A DNA stretch of 54,809 nt from Candidatus Faecalibacterium gallistercoris (GCA_019116585.1 DXBJ01000050.1:1-54809); one strand, 5' to 3'; positions 34,301-43,972 are shown, counted from the stretch's first letter. Numbers and translations: made by a program. The notes: a model not told the origin generated them from the letters alone.

Positions 34301-35734
34301 ATGAAACAAAAGAAAAAAGCCGGGCGCCCCGACGGAGGGCGCATCTTCCGCAGCGGGGTATATTCCACCGCCATCCTGGCCGCCGCCGTGGTGCTGGCGG
34401 TCCTTGTCAACCTGGTGGTGCAGGCGATCCCGGTCCGCTACACCGAGTTCGACCTCTCCGAAGGGGGCCTGTACACCCTGGGCAGCACGTCGGCCCAGCT
34501 GGCCGGCAGCCTGGAACAGGATGTGACCATCTACTATCTCTGCGAGACGGGCAGCGAGGACGCCATCATCACCGGCCTGCTGGACCAGTACGCGGCAGCC
34601 GGCAGCCACATCCGCTGGCAGCAGATCGACCCGGCGGTCTATCCCACTTTTGCCGCCCGGTACGGGGCCGAGACGGTCTCCACCGGCAGCCTGATCCTGG
34701 ACGCCGGGGAGCGCAGCGCCGTCCTGGACGCCGCGGATTTCTACGTTTACGACTATACCGATTATTATACCTACAGCGTCCGCTTCGACGGCGAGCAGCA
34801 GATCACCTCGGCCCTCTACCGGCTGACCAGCGACGAGGCCAGCCGGGCCTACTACACCACCGGCCACGGGGAAAAATCCCTCTCCTCCACCCTGGTGGAC
34901 GCCCTGGCCACCCAGAACATCGAGACCGAGCCCCTCAGCCTGCTGTCCGGCCCGGTGCCGGAGGACTGTGCGCTGCTCATCATCCACTGCCCCGCCACCG
35001 ACTTTGCCGGGCCGGAGGGGGCGGTGGATGAGATCGGCTTTCTGCAGGCCTATCTGGACGGGGGCGGCAAGGTGCTGCTGACCACCGACGCCTACTACAG
35101 CACCCCCCGCCTGGACGCCGTGATGGCCGGGTTCGGCCTGGCCCGGGTGGACGGGCTGGTGGTGGAAGGGGACGCCGGCCATAGCCTGTACGGCTACAGC
35201 TATTACCTGCTGCCCGACTACGCAGCTTCCAGCGGCAGCACCGCCCTGGACGGGCTGGACCTCACCGCTCCGGTGCTGCTGCAGATGGCCCAGGGCATCG
35301 CCATCACCCCCACCGACGGCATCACCGCCGGGCCGCTGCTGACCACCTCGGACGCGGCCTACAGCAAGGCGGCGGGCTACGACATGACCACCGCCGACCG
35401 GGAGGAGGGGGACCTGGACGGCCCCTTTGACCTGGCGGTCTGGGCCGAGTCGGACAGCACCGGGGCCCAGGTGATCTGGATCGGCTGCTCCAATATGGAC
35501 GACGACCTGCTTTACCAGAGCATCCCCGGCAACTGCGATTTCCTGGTGGGGTGCGCCGCCTCCCTGACCGGGCAGTCCAGCGGCATCCTGATCGAATCCA
35601 AGGCCCTGGAAGCCGACCAGCTGGTGATCCCGGCCCGGACGGCGGCGGCCGTGGGGCTGGTGTTTCTGGCCCTGGTGCCGGCAGGGCTGCTTGTGACGGG
35701 GGCGGTGGTCACCATCCGCCGCCGCAGAAGGTAA
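34301..35734 (+). CDS. GldG-like ABC auxiliary protein
   Basis: 477 residues from ATG 34301. One N-terminal membrane helix (STAILAAAVVLAVLVNLVV), an extracellular domain of the ABC_transp_aux type (FDLSEGGLYTLGSTS, YYTTGHGEKSL, YLDGGGKVLLTTDAYYS) and a C-terminal membrane helix followed by RRRRR. It belongs to the DUF4350/GldG group that accompanies such transporters. Two-helix topology brackets a large outer domain. Confidence 0.88.
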   Translation: MKQKKKAGRPDGGRIFRSGVYSTAILAAAVVLAVLVNLVVQAIPVRYTEFDLSEGGLYTLGSTSAQLAGSLEQDVTIYYLCETGSEDAIITGLLDQYAAAGSHIRWQQIDPAVYPTFAARYGAETVSTGSLILDAGERSAVLDAADFYVYDYTDYYTYSVRFDGEQQITSALYRLTSDEASRAYYTTGHGEKSLSSTLVDALATQNIETEPLSLLSGPVPEDCALLIIHCPATDFAGPEGAVDEIGFLQAYLDGGGKVLLTTDAYYSTPRLDAVMAGFGLARVDGLVVEGDAGHSLYGYSYYLLPDYAASSGSTALDGLDLTAPVLLQMAQGIAITPTDGITAGPLLTTSDAAYSKAAGYDMTTADREEGDLDGPFDLAVWAESDSTGAQVIWIGCSNMDDDLLYQSIPGNCDFLVGCAASLTGQSSGILIESKALEADQLVIPARTAAAVGLVFLALVPAGLLVTGAVVTIRRRRR

Positions 35735-35745
35735 GGGGGAGCACC

Positions 35746-36708
35746 ATGCGGGCAAAACAGCGCACCCTGCTGGTCCTGCTGGGGCTGATCGTGCTGGCCG
35801 GGGCGGCCCTGGCCCTGCTGACCCTGGCCAACCGCCGGGAAGAAGAGGCCGCCAGCGCCGCCGAGGCGGGGACCATCCCCCTTTCCAGCTTTGCGGTGGA
35901 GGACCTGACCGCCATCCAATACACCTGGCAGGGGCAGACGGTGTCCCTGGCCTATGAAGAGGGGGTCTGGACCCTGGCGGACGACCCGGACTACCATCTG
36001 GACCAGACCAAATGCGACACCATGGCCGCGGCCCTGGCCGACCTGAAGGCCAAGCGCCGGCTGGAAGCCCCGGCAGGGGAGGACTACGGCTTCGCCGCGC
36101 CTCTGCTCACCGTCACGGTGACGGCGGCGGACCAGACCAGCACCTTCACCTTTGGGGACACCAACACCGTCACCGGGGACATCTACCTCCAAAAGGCGGG
36201 GGACGGCGCCGTCTACACCGCGGCGGCAGCCAAGGCGGGCTGCTTCGAGTACGGCAAGGCGGAGCTCTTCGAGCCTTTCAACCCGGCGGGCATCACCGCC
36301 AGCCGGCTGGAGCGCATCGAGTACACCCTCCCGGAGGGGGAGACGGTCCGCCTGCAGGCGGTGTCGGTGCCGGCGGAAGAGACCGAAGGGGACAGCGCCG
36401 CCTACACCACCGTCTGGCGCCTGGCGGACGATCCCGACGCCCCTCTGGACCAGGAGGCGGTAGACGCCCTGCTGTCGGCGCTGGGGGGCTACGTGACCGG
36501 CCAGATCACCGGGGCGGACCCCTCTGCCTACGGTTTTGACCAGCCGCTGGCCGCCGTCTCGGTCTCGGACGGGGAGAAGAGCTATGCCCTCGCCTACGCC
36601 TCCGGCGCCGACGGCTATTACCTGAGGGTGGAAGGGGACGGCTCGGTCTACACGGTGGACGGGACGGCGGCCGCCGCCTTTGTCCCGGCGGAAGAACTGA
36701 AAAGCTGA
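35746..36708 (+). CDS. DUF4340 membrane-anchored protein
   Basis: 320 residues from ATG 35746 (AAGGGGGAGCACC upstream). One N-terminal helix (LLVLLGLIVLAGAALALL), the rest extracellular. Two similar halves: WTLADDPDYHLDQTKCDTMAAAL and WRLADDPDAPLDQEAVDALLSAL, each leading to a YGF motif and a strand-rich stretch; this repeated unit is DUF4340. Fourth gene of the transporter operon. Role unknown. Confidence 0.88.
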   Translation: MRAKQRTLLVLLGLIVLAGAALALLTLANRREEEAASAAEAGTIPLSSFAVEDLTAIQYTWQGQTVSLAYEEGVWTLADDPDYHLDQTKCDTMAAALADLKAKRRLEAPAGEDYGFAAPLLTVTVTAADQTSTFTFGDTNTVTGDIYLQKAGDGAVYTAAAAKAGCFEYGKAELFEPFNPAGITASRLERIEYTLPEGETVRLQAVSVPAEETEGDSAAYTTVWRLADDPDAPLDQEAVDALLSALGGYVTGQITGADPSAYGFDQPLAAVSVSDGEKSYALAYASGADGYYLRVEGDGSVYTVDGTAAAAFVPAEELKS

Positions 36709-36710
36709 GC

Positions 36711-36733
36711 CCTCTCCCCGCCGGATGCGGGGG
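36711..36733 (+). terminator. Terminator-like hairpin after DUF4340 gene
   Basis: CTCCCCGC-CGGAT-GCGGGGGAG without a T run. Its TCCCCGCCGGATGCG (36715-36729) recurs exactly at 36961-36975. Confidence 0.55.
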
Positions 36734-36740
36734 AGCAGGC

Positions 36741-36955
36741 AGCGTGTCGCAAAAGCGCCACGCTCCAGGGGGAACCCATTTCTGCCTGCTGCGCAGGACA
36801 GAAATTCCTTCCCCCTGGTATCCCCCTGGGGACAAAATTGAGCGCTGAACCGCGCACTCGGCCTTGGGGCCTCGCACACTCTCAGCGCTCAATTTCCCTG
36901 TATGTGTCCCGTCCATCCGCACATGTCGGCTGGACGGGACTTTTTTGACAGTCTG
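36741..36955 (+). repeat. Structured repeat, copy 3 (full length)
   Basis: Same 215-nt unit as copy 2, same strand. P1 is identical; the inner part of P2 is CCTGC/GCAGG instead of GCGC/GCGC; P3 is identical with inner GGCC-TTGG-GGCC; P4 at 36906-36940 is identical with TTTTTT. The transporter operon ends 33 nt before it. Confidence 0.85.
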
Positions 36956-37058
36956 CCCCCTCCCCGCCGGATGCGCGGCCCTGCGCCTGTTTTTGTGCCC
37001 CGGGGCGGCGGGGGCCGGCGCGGCAGGGCGGCCGCGCCGAAAAAGATTCGTTTCTGAA

Positions 37059-37087
37059 TTGACATTTTCCGCGGGATTGTTTAAGAT
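37059..37087 (+). promoter_or_regulatory. pot operon promoter
   Basis: TTGACA (37059-37064), 17 nt, TAAGAT (37082-37087). The leader to potA is about 65 nt. Confidence 0.85.
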
Positions 37088-37159
37088 AGTCCTTGTATAC
37101 CGGCTGCATGCCTGCCGCCGGGATGAGGCAATAGGATAAGGGGAGGACTCTTTTGGAAA

Positions 37160-38206
37160 ATGGACAATTCTGTGATCGTATCCCTGCGGGATATTGTGGT
37201 GGACTTTGACGGCCAGCGCATCCTGAACGGGCTGAACCTGGACATCCACGACAAGGAATTCGTGACCCTGCTGGGCTCGTCCGGCTGCGGCAAGACCACT
37301 ACCCTCCGGCTGATCGCCGGCTTTCTGGAGCCGAACGCAGGCACGGTCAGCCTGCACGGCAAGGACATTACCGGGGTGCCGCCCTACAAGCGGCCGGTGA
37401 ACACCGTGTTCCAGAAATACGCGCTGTTCCCGCATCTGAACGTGTTTGAAAACGTGGCCTTCGGCCTGCGGCTCAAGCACATGGACGAGGACACCATCCG
37501 CACCAAGGTGCGGGATATGCTGGAGGTGGTGGGCCTGAAAGGTTTCGAGCGGCGCAGCATCTCCCAGATGTCGGGCGGCCAGCAGCAGCGTGTGGCCATC
37601 GCCCGCAGCCTGGTCAACGAGCCGGAGATCCTGCTGCTGGACGAGCCCCTGGGCGCTTTGGACCTCAAGCTGCGCAAGGAGATGCAGCTGGAGCTCAAAC
37701 GGCTGCAGCGGGAGATGAACATCACCTTTATCTATGTCACCCACGACCAGGAAGAAGCCCTGACCATGTCGGACACCGTCGTGGTCATGAACGGCGGCGT
37801 GATCCAGCAGGTGGGCACCCCCGAAGAGATCTACAACGAGCCCCGGAACGCCTTTGTGGCCGACTTCATCGGCGACTCCAACATCATCGACGGGGTGATG
37901 CACCGGGACTTCCTGGTCTCCTTCGCGGGGGTGCAGTTCCCCTGTGTGGACCGGGGCTTCAAGCCCGAGCAGAGCGTCCAGGTGGTGGTCCGCCCCGAGG
38001 ACATCGAGGTGGTCTCGCCCATGGAGGGCCAGCTGACCGGCGAGGTCAACGAAGTGATCTTCAAGGGGGTCCACTTTGAGATGCACGTGGATTGCGACGG
38101 GCGGGAGTGGCTGATCCACTCCACCCGCGCCTGCACCCCCGGCGAGCGGATCGGGATGCGGATCGGCCCCAACGAGATCCACATCATGGCGCGGAGCGAG
38201 GGGTGA
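37160..38206 (+). CDS. potA: Spermidine/putrescine ABC ATPase
   Basis: 348 residues. Walker A GSSGCGKTT, signature MSGGQQQRVAIARSL, Walker B ILLLDEPLGALD, and a C-terminal TOBE domain (VVVRPEDIEVV). First gene of potABCD, importing polyamines. Gene order and the TOBE domain make polyamine uptake the best call. Confidence 0.94.
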   Translation: MDNSVIVSLRDIVVDFDGQRILNGLNLDIHDKEFVTLLGSSGCGKTTTLRLIAGFLEPNAGTVSLHGKDITGVPPYKRPVNTVFQKYALFPHLNVFENVAFGLRLKHMDEDTIRTKVRDMLEVVGLKGFERRSISQMSGGQQQRVAIARSLVNEPEILLLDEPLGALDLKLRKEMQLELKRLQREMNITFIYVTHDQEEALTMSDTVVVMNGGVIQQVGTPEEIYNEPRNAFVADFIGDSNIIDGVMHRDFLVSFAGVQFPCVDRGFKPEQSVQVVVRPEDIEVVSPMEGQLTGEVNEVIFKGVHFEMHVDCDGREWLIHSTRACTPGERIGMRIGPNEIHIMARSEG

Positions 38207-38212
38207 TGCGGG

Positions 38213-39028
38213 ATGAAAGTGTATGACAAGCGGCTCGCCTCCCCGTATCTGGTCTGGATGGCGCTTTTCACCGTGATCCCCCTGCTGATCGTCTGCTACT
38301 ACGCCCTGACCGACAGCGAGGGGCGTTTCACCCTGGCCAACCTGGTCTCGGTCAGCGGGTACGGGTCGGTCTTTGCCCGCAGTTTGCTGCTGGCCCTCAT
38401 CGCCACCGTCATCTGCCTGGTCATCGCCTTCCCGGTGGGGTACTTCCTGTCCCGGCTGCGGGTGAACAAGCAGCGGATCATGCAGATGCTGGTGATGCTA
38501 CCCATGTGGATGAATTTTCTGCTGCGGACCTACGCCTGGATGGGCCTTTTGAGCATCAACGGACCCATCAACACCCTGCTGGGGGTGTTCGGCCTGGGGC
38601 CCTTCAATATGCTGAACACCGCCGGGGCGGTGGTGCTGGGCATGGTGTACAACTACGTGCCCTATATGATCCTGCCCCTTTACACCAGCATGGTCAAGAT
38701 CGACCAGAGCATCATCGAGGCCGCCCAGGACCTGGGTGCCAACACCACCAAGACCCTGTTCCGGGTGCTGATCCCCATGAGCGTGCCGGGCATCTGCACC
38801 GGCATCACCATGGTGTTCGTCCCGGCGGTGTCCACCTTTGTCATCAGCCGGATGCTGGGCGGCGGCGCCAACCTGCTGATCGGCGACCTGATCGAGATGC
38901 AGTTTCTGGGCAACAGCTATAACCTGAACGTGGGCTCGGCCATGAGCCTGGTCCTGATGATCATCGTCCTGCTGTGCATGAGCTTCACGTCCAGCTTTGA
39001 CGAAGACGAAATGGAGGGGGTGTCCTGA
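38213..39028 (+). CDS. potB: Polyamine ABC permease I
   Basis: 271 residues, six helices. EAA loop IEAAQDLGANTTKTLFRVLIP. Starts 7 nt after potA and shares its stop region with potC (TGATG overlap). Confidence 0.93.
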   Translation: MKVYDKRLASPYLVWMALFTVIPLLIVCYYALTDSEGRFTLANLVSVSGYGSVFARSLLLALIATVICLVIAFPVGYFLSRLRVNKQRIMQMLVMLPMWMNFLLRTYAWMGLLSINGPINTLLGVFGLGPFNMLNTAGAVVLGMVYNYVPYMILPLYTSMVKIDQSIIEAAQDLGANTTKTLFRVLIPMSVPGICTGITMVFVPAVSTFVISRMLGGGANLLIGDLIEMQFLGNSYNLNVGSAMSLVLMIIVLLCMSFTSSFDEDEMEGVS

Positions 39029-39873
39029 TGAAAACAAAGCATCTCCGCCTGATGCAGCGGACCTATATCATCCTGTTTTTCGGGTTCATGTATCTGCCCA
39101 TCGCGTACATGATCCTGTTCAGCTTCAACGAGAGCAAGGGCTACGCCCTGTTCACCGGCTTCACCCTGAAATGGTACGAGAGCCTGCTGCACAATTCCTC
39201 CATCCTGCGGGCCCTGGCCGTCTCGGTGGAGGTGGCGCTGGTCTCGGCGGTGGTGGCCACCATCCTGGGCACGGCGGCCTCCCTCGGCATTGCCGGCATG
39301 AAGCGGACCAGCCGCCTGGTCATCACCAACGTGACCTACATCCCGGTGGTCAACCCGGAGATCATCACCGGCATCTCCCTGATGCTGCTGTTCGTGGCCT
39401 ACCAGCGCTTTGCCGCCGGCGTGCCCTGGCTGCCCGACACCATCATGGGGATGCCCACCCTCCTGATCGCCCATGTGGCTTTCAATGTGCCCTACGTCAT
39501 CTTCAACGTCAGCCCCAAGCTCCGCCAGCTGGACGTCCACCTGTACGAGGCGGCCCTGGACCTGGGCTGCGACCCCCGGCAGGCCTTCTTCAAGGTCATC
39601 CTGCCCGAGATCAGCCCGGCCATCCTCTCCTCCTTTTTGATCTGCCTGACCTACTCCATTGACGATTTCATGATCTCCTACTTCAACTGCGGCACCGTCG
39701 AGACGCTGCCCATCGCCATCTACTCCATGACCCGCCGCAAGGTCAGCCCGGAGATCTATGCGCTGTCCACCATCATGTTCGCGGCCATCCTGGCGGTGAT
39801 CCTGATCTCGAACGCGGCCGAGGGCCGCCGCTACCGGCGGGACCTGACCGCCCAGCAGCAGGCCCAGATGTGA
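39028..39873 (+). CDS. potC: Polyamine ABC permease II
   Basis: 281 residues, six helices. EAA loop YEAALDLGCDPRQAFFKVILPE. Typical PotC end. Overlaps potB by one base and precedes potD by 13 nt. Confidence 0.93.
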   Translation: MKTKHLRLMQRTYIILFFGFMYLPIAYMILFSFNESKGYALFTGFTLKWYESLLHNSSILRALAVSVEVALVSAVVATILGTAASLGIAGMKRTSRLVITNVTYIPVVNPEIITGISLMLLFVAYQRFAAGVPWLPDTIMGMPTLLIAHVAFNVPYVIFNVSPKLRQLDVHLYEAALDLGCDPRQAFFKVILPEISPAILSSFLICLTYSIDDFMISYFNCGTVETLPIAIYSMTRRKVSPEIYALSTIMFAAILAVILISNAAEGRRYRRDLTAQQQAQM

Positions 39874-39886
39874 GGGAGGGAAAGCC

Positions 39887-41119
39887 ATGAAGCGTTTGTT
39901 TGCATTTCTGTCCGCCCTGGCGGTGACGGCCGCCTGCGCCGTGACCGCCTGGGCCGCCCAGCCCATCCAGGTGGTGGAGGGCATCCGCGTGTCGGGGGAT
40001 TACGACTGGACCCGTTTTGCCGGCCAGAACGTGACCCTGAACGTCTACAACTGGGGCGAATACATCTCCAACGGCTCGGACGGCAGCATCGACGTGGTGG
40101 ACGCCTTTGAGCGACTCACCGGCATCAGCGTCAACTACACCACCTTCGACTCCAACGAGTCGATGTATGCCAAGCTCAAATCGGGCGCGGCCAGCTACGA
40201 CGTCATCATCCCCTCCGACTATATGGTGGCCAAGATGATCGACGAGGGGATGCTGCTGCCCCTGAACTTCGACAACATCCCCAACTTTGCCCTGATCGAC
40301 GAGGGCTACCGCAACCCCGACTACGACCCGCAGAACGCCTACAGCGTCCCCTATATGCTCTGCACCACCGGCATCATCTACAACACCACCATGGTGGACC
40401 AGGCCCCCGCCGCCTGGGCCGACTTGTGGGACGAGCAGTACGCCGGCAATATCCTGATGTTCAACAACAGCCGGGACGCCTACGCCATCGCGGCTTTCAA
40501 GGAGGGCAAGAGCGTCAATCCCCCCACCACCGCCGAGGTGGACGAGGTGATGGAGCAGCTCAAGGCCCAGAAGCCCCTGGTCCAGGCCTACGTCATGGAC
40601 GAGATCTTTGACAAGATGATCGGCGGCGAGGCGGCCGTGGGAGTGTACTATTCGGGGGACGCCATCACCATGATCGACGACAACCCCGACCTGGCCTGGG
40701 TGTTCCCCGAGGAGGGCAGCGTCCTCTCGGTGGACTGCATGTGCATCCCCGCCGCCAGCCAGAACCAGGAGGCCGCCGAGATGTTCATCAACTTCATGTG
40801 CGAGGTGGACGTGGGCGTCGCCAACGCCGAGTACATTGGCTACACCACCCCCAGCTCCGCCGTCTGGGAACAGCTGGACGAGGAGCTGAAGTACAGCGAG
40901 ATCGCCTACCCCTCGGAGGAGGTGGCCGCCAAAGAGCAGGTGTTTACCGCTCTGAGCGAGGAAGTGAACAGCGAGCTGGACGTCAAGTGGAGCGAGATGA
41001 AGAGCTACGACGAGGGCGGCAGCGGCTATCTGTTTTTGCTGCTTCTGCTGGCGATGATCCTGCTGGCCTGCTTCAACATCTGGCGCAAGATGCGCAGAAA
41101 GATGCGTAACATGTATTGA
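39887..41119 (+). CDS. potD: Polyamine-binding protein with C-terminal membrane anchor
   Basis: 410 residues. Sec signal MKRLFAFLSALAVTAACAVT..AWA without a proper lipobox, then a PotD/PotF binding protein (VYNWGEYISNGSDGSID, YDVIIPSDYMVAKMI, YTTPSSAVWEQL). After the binding domain comes SGYLFLLLLLAMILLACFNI followed by RKMRRKMRNMY: a hydrophobic helix and basic tail that would anchor it in the membrane. Gram-positive PotD proteins are usually lipid-anchored, so this replaces the lipid with a C-terminal helix. Confidence 0.92.
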   Translation: MKRLFAFLSALAVTAACAVTAWAAQPIQVVEGIRVSGDYDWTRFAGQNVTLNVYNWGEYISNGSDGSIDVVDAFERLTGISVNYTTFDSNESMYAKLKSGAASYDVIIPSDYMVAKMIDEGMLLPLNFDNIPNFALIDEGYRNPDYDPQNAYSVPYMLCTTGIIYNTTMVDQAPAAWADLWDEQYAGNILMFNNSRDAYAIAAFKEGKSVNPPTTAEVDEVMEQLKAQKPLVQAYVMDEIFDKMIGGEAAVGVYYSGDAITMIDDNPDLAWVFPEEGSVLSVDCMCIPAASQNQEAAEMFINFMCEVDVGVANAEYIGYTTPSSAVWEQLDEELKYSEIAYPSEEVAAKEQVFTALSEEVNSELDVKWSEMKSYDEGGSGYLFLLLLLAMILLACFNIWRKMRRKMRNMY

Positions 41120-41159
41120 CGTGCGGCCCCGGAAAGAGGGCCGGAAAGGAGACATACCG

Positions 41160-41894
41160 ATGGAAGACCACAGCAGCTATACCGAACGGATCACCCTGGA
41201 CGAAGGGGATGTGGATTACCGCGGCCTGATGCGGCCTTCGGCCCTGCTGCGCTGTGCCGAGCACATGGCCACCGCCCACGCCTGGGAGCTGGGGATGGAC
41301 AAAGCCTTTTACAGCGCGCGGCAGATGGTCTATCTGGTGGGGCGGCAGGCGTTCCAGTTCCTGCGGGTGCCCGCCATGCGGGAGACCGTCACCCTGACCA
41401 CCTACCCCGAAAAGACCCGCCGCGGCGCCAACAAGCGGGTGCTGGTGGTGCGCAGCCTGGACGGGGAAGAGATGGCCCGGGTGGACACCCGCTGGACCCT
41501 GGTGGATACCACCGCCAGCAAGATCATCCGGCACATCCCCGAGGACATGGAGCGCTACTGGAGCGACACGGTGGAGTGGGAGCTGCCCCTGCAGGTGCCC
41601 AAAGCGTCCGCGCTGACCAGCGCCGGCCTCCGGCGGGCGGCTTACTCCCTCTGCGACACCAACCGCCACATCAACAACGCGGCCTATCTGGACGTGGCCT
41701 GCGACGCCCTGCCCCTGGAAGTGGTGGAACAGGGGCCCATGCGCTATGCCGCCGTCAAGTACCACCGCCAGGTGCCCCTGGGGGAGGAGATGGAACTGTT
41801 CTACGGCCCCGCCGAAAGCGAGGACGGCCCCGGCTGGTACGTCGCCGGCCGCCGGGAGGACAAGGCTGCCTTCGAGCTGTTCTGCCGGTTTTAA
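41160..41894 (+). CDS. Acyl-ACP thioesterase
   Basis: 244 residues from ATG 41160 (GGAAAGGAGACATACCG upstream). Double-hotdog fold of the FatA/FatB-like family: ITLDEGDVDYRGLMRPSALL at the start, YPEKTRRGANKRVLVVR, and CDTNRHINNAAYLDVACDAL with the catalytic Asn/His region. Releases free fatty acids from acyl carrier protein. Follows the pot operon by 40 nt without a terminator, so it may be co-transcribed; no functional link is evident. Confidence 0.9.
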   Translation: MEDHSSYTERITLDEGDVDYRGLMRPSALLRCAEHMATAHAWELGMDKAFYSARQMVYLVGRQAFQFLRVPAMRETVTLTTYPEKTRRGANKRVLVVRSLDGEEMARVDTRWTLVDTTASKIIRHIPEDMERYWSDTVEWELPLQVPKASALTSAGLRRAAYSLCDTNRHINNAAYLDVACDALPLEVVEQGPMRYAAVKYHRQVPLGEEMELFYGPAESEDGPGWYVAGRREDKAAFELFCRF

Positions 41895-41958
41895 GGGGGC
41901 AGGGGAGGGGCACAACAAATTTTCACAAAAGAAATTACAAAAAAGTGACAAAAAGGTA

Positions 41959-41987
41959 TTGCAAATTGGAGACAAAAGAGTTACAAT
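41959..41987 (+). promoter_or_regulatory. Promoter of candidate small RNA
   Basis: TTGCAA (41959-41964), 17 nt, TACAAT (41982-41987) in an A-rich stretch. Confidence 0.65.
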
Positions 41988-41993
41988 ATAGTT

Positions 41994-42166
41994 ACAGCAG
42001 CGAGCCAACCCGGCGACTGTGAAATCTTTTTCTTCTTGCTTTTGGGATATCGGGCGCCGCCTGCCCCTCCTCCGGCTGTTCTCCTTCTCAGCTGTTAGGC
42101 CGGCGCCACACAGGCGATATCCCGCTTCGTGTGCAAAAAAGTCCGTCTTTCAAGGCGGGCTTTTTT
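41994..42166 (+). ncRNA. Candidate small structured RNA (about 170 nt)
   Basis: Lies between its own promoter and a terminator (AAGTCCGTC-TTTCAA-GGCGGGCTT, 42139-42162, then TTTTTT). The centre folds on GGGATATCG/CGATATCCC (42044-42052 with 42115-42123), continued by GGCGCC/GGCGCC, around an inner hairpin (GCTG/CAGC). Length and the one-long-arm shape would suit a 6S-like or other regulatory RNA, but I recognise no family. guaB downstream has its own promoter, so this is not simply a guaB leader. Confidence 0.5.
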
Positions 42167-42306
42167 GTTTGTCTGCCCGCGCCTGGGGGCGGCGGGTCTG
42201 GCGCGGGCCGGCGCACGGAGCAGTGTTGAGGAGTTTTCAGATACACCCTATGCAAAGTGACTGTTTTTTGCGAGCGGAATTTGGAAAAGTTTGTCGCCGG
42301 AAGGTT

Positions 42307-42335
42307 TTGTATTCTGGCCTCAAATGTGGTATTAT
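42307..42335 (+). promoter_or_regulatory. guaB promoter
   Basis: TTGTAT (42307-42312), 17 nt, TATTAT (42330-42335), 83 nt before the start codon. No riboswitch recognised in the leader. Confidence 0.75.
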
Positions 42336-42418
42336 TATAGCCAAGTATTTGTCCCCGGCGCCGCGCGGCGCGCAGGCGTCCGAGGTTTCGCACAGGTTGG
42401 CATGAAAAGGAGATTATC

Positions 42419-43933
42419 ATGGCATACTTTTATGAAGAACCCTCCCGTACTTTTGGCGAATACCTGCTGGTCCCCGGCTATTCCTCCGCGGAGAATGTGC
42501 CCGCCGCAGTGAGCCTCAAGACCCCCCTTGTCAAGTACCGCAAAGGGGAAGAAAAATGCCCCCTGGAAATGAACATCCCCATGGTCAGCGCCATCATGCA
42601 GTCGGTCTCGGGCGAAAACCTGGCCATCGCGCTGGCCCGTCAGGGCGGCGTGTCCTTCATCTACGGCTCCCAGAGCATCGAGGATGAGGCCGCCATGGTC
42701 CGCCGGGTCAAGACCTACAAGGCCGGCTACGTGGTGTCCGACTCGAACCTGGGCCCCAATGCCACCCTGCACGACGTGCTGGAGCTGAAAGCCCGGACCG
42801 GCCATTCCACCATCGCCATCACCGACGACGGCACCGCCAGCGGCAAGCTGATGGGCATCGTGGCCTCCCGCGACTACCGGATCAACCACACCCCCGACGA
42901 CGCGCCGGTGACCACCTTCATGACCCCCATGAGCAAGCTGGTCACCGCCCCCGAGAACACCTCCCTGCACGACTGCAACAACATCATCTGGGACAACAAG
43001 ATCAACACCCTGCCCCTGGTGGACGAGGAAGGCCGCCTGAAATACTTCGTCTTCCGCAAGGACTACAACTCCCACAAGGAGAACGCCAACGAGCTGCTGG
43101 ACGCCCGCAAGAGCTATGTGGTCGGCGCAGGCATCAACACCCGCGACTACGCCGAGCGGGTGCCCGCCCTGGTGGACGCCGGGGTGGATGTTTTGTGCAT
43201 CGACTCTTCCGAGGGTTTCTCGGAGTGGCAGAGCCGCACCCTGAGCTGGATCCGCGAGCACTACGGCGACAAGGTCAAGGTGGGCGCAGGCAACGTGGTG
43301 GACCGGGAGGGCTTCCTCTTCCTGGCCAAGGCCGGGGCCGACTTTGTCAAGATCGGCATCGGCGGCGGCTCCATCTGCATCACCCGCGAGACCAAGGGCA
43401 TCGGCCGCGGCCAGGCGACCGCCGTCATCGAGGTGGCCAAGGCCCGCGACGAGTACTTCCAGGAGACCGGCATCTACATCCCCATCTGCTCGGACGGCGG
43501 CATCGTCCACGACTACCACATCACCCTGGCCCTGGCCATGGGCGCAGACTTCGTGATGCTGGGCCGCTACTTCGCCCGCTTCGACGAGAGCCCCACCAAC
43601 CGGGTCCGCGTCAACGGCCAGTACATGAAGGAGTACTGGGGCGAGGGCTCCAACCGCGCCCGCAACTGGCAGCGGTACGACCTGGGCGGCGCGACCAAGC
43701 TCTCCTTTGAGGAGGGCGTGGACAGCTACGTGCCCTACGCCGGCCCCCTGGCCGAGGGCGTCCAAACCACCCTGTACAAGGTCAAGAGCACCATGTGCAA
43801 CTGCGGCGCGCTGACCATCCCCGAGCTGCAGCAGAAGGCCAAGCTGACCGTCGTTTCTTCCACCTCCATCGTGGAGGGCGGCAGCCACGACGTCCTGCTC
43901 AAAAACTCCACCCCCAACATCATGAACGGGTAA
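42419..43933 (+). CDS. guaB: IMP dehydrogenase
   Basis: 504 residues. Oxidises IMP to XMP, the committed step of GMP synthesis. TIM barrel interrupted by two CBS repeats ([13 protein letters not shown] and [19 protein letters not shown]); catalytic Cys loop [20 protein letters not shown]; the flap region [12 protein letters not shown] differs from classical enzymes, but all landmarks are present. Start ATG follows AAAAGGAGATTATC. Confidence 0.92.
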   Translation: MAYFYEEPSRTFGEYLLVPGYSSAENVPAAVSLKTPLVKYRKGEEKCPLEMNIPMVSAIMQSVSGENLAIALARQGGVSFIYGSQSIEDEAAMVRRVKTYKAGYVVSDSNLGPNATLHDVLELKARTGHSTIAITDDGTASGKLMGIVASRDYRINHTPDDAPVTTFMTPMSKLVTAPENTSLHDCNNIIWDNKINTLPLVDEEGRLKYFVFRKDYNSHKENANELLDARKSYVVGAGINTRDYAERVPALVDAGVDVLCIDSSEGFSEWQSRTLSWIREHYGDKVKVGAGNVVDREGFLFLAKAGADFVKIGIGGGSICITRETKGIGRGQATAVIEVAKARDEYFQETGIYIPICSDGGIVHDYHITLALAMGADFVMLGRYFARFDESPTNRVRVNGQYMKEYWGEGSNRARNWQRYDLGGATKLSFEEGVDSYVPYAGPLAEGVQTTLYKVKSTMCNCGALTIPELQQKAKLTVVSSTSIVEGGSHDVLLKNSTPNIMNG

Positions 43934-43948
43934 ATTTCTGCCTTTCGG

Positions 43949-43972
43949 GCCCCGGCGCAAGCCGGGGCTTTT
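43949..43972 (+). terminator. guaB terminator
   Basis: GCCCCGGC-GCAA-GCCGGGGC followed by TTTTCTG. Confidence 0.9.

Noticed and set aside
42167-42418. Riboswitch before guaB
   Set aside because: I looked for purine, PRPP and ppGpp-like aptamer features and saw none.
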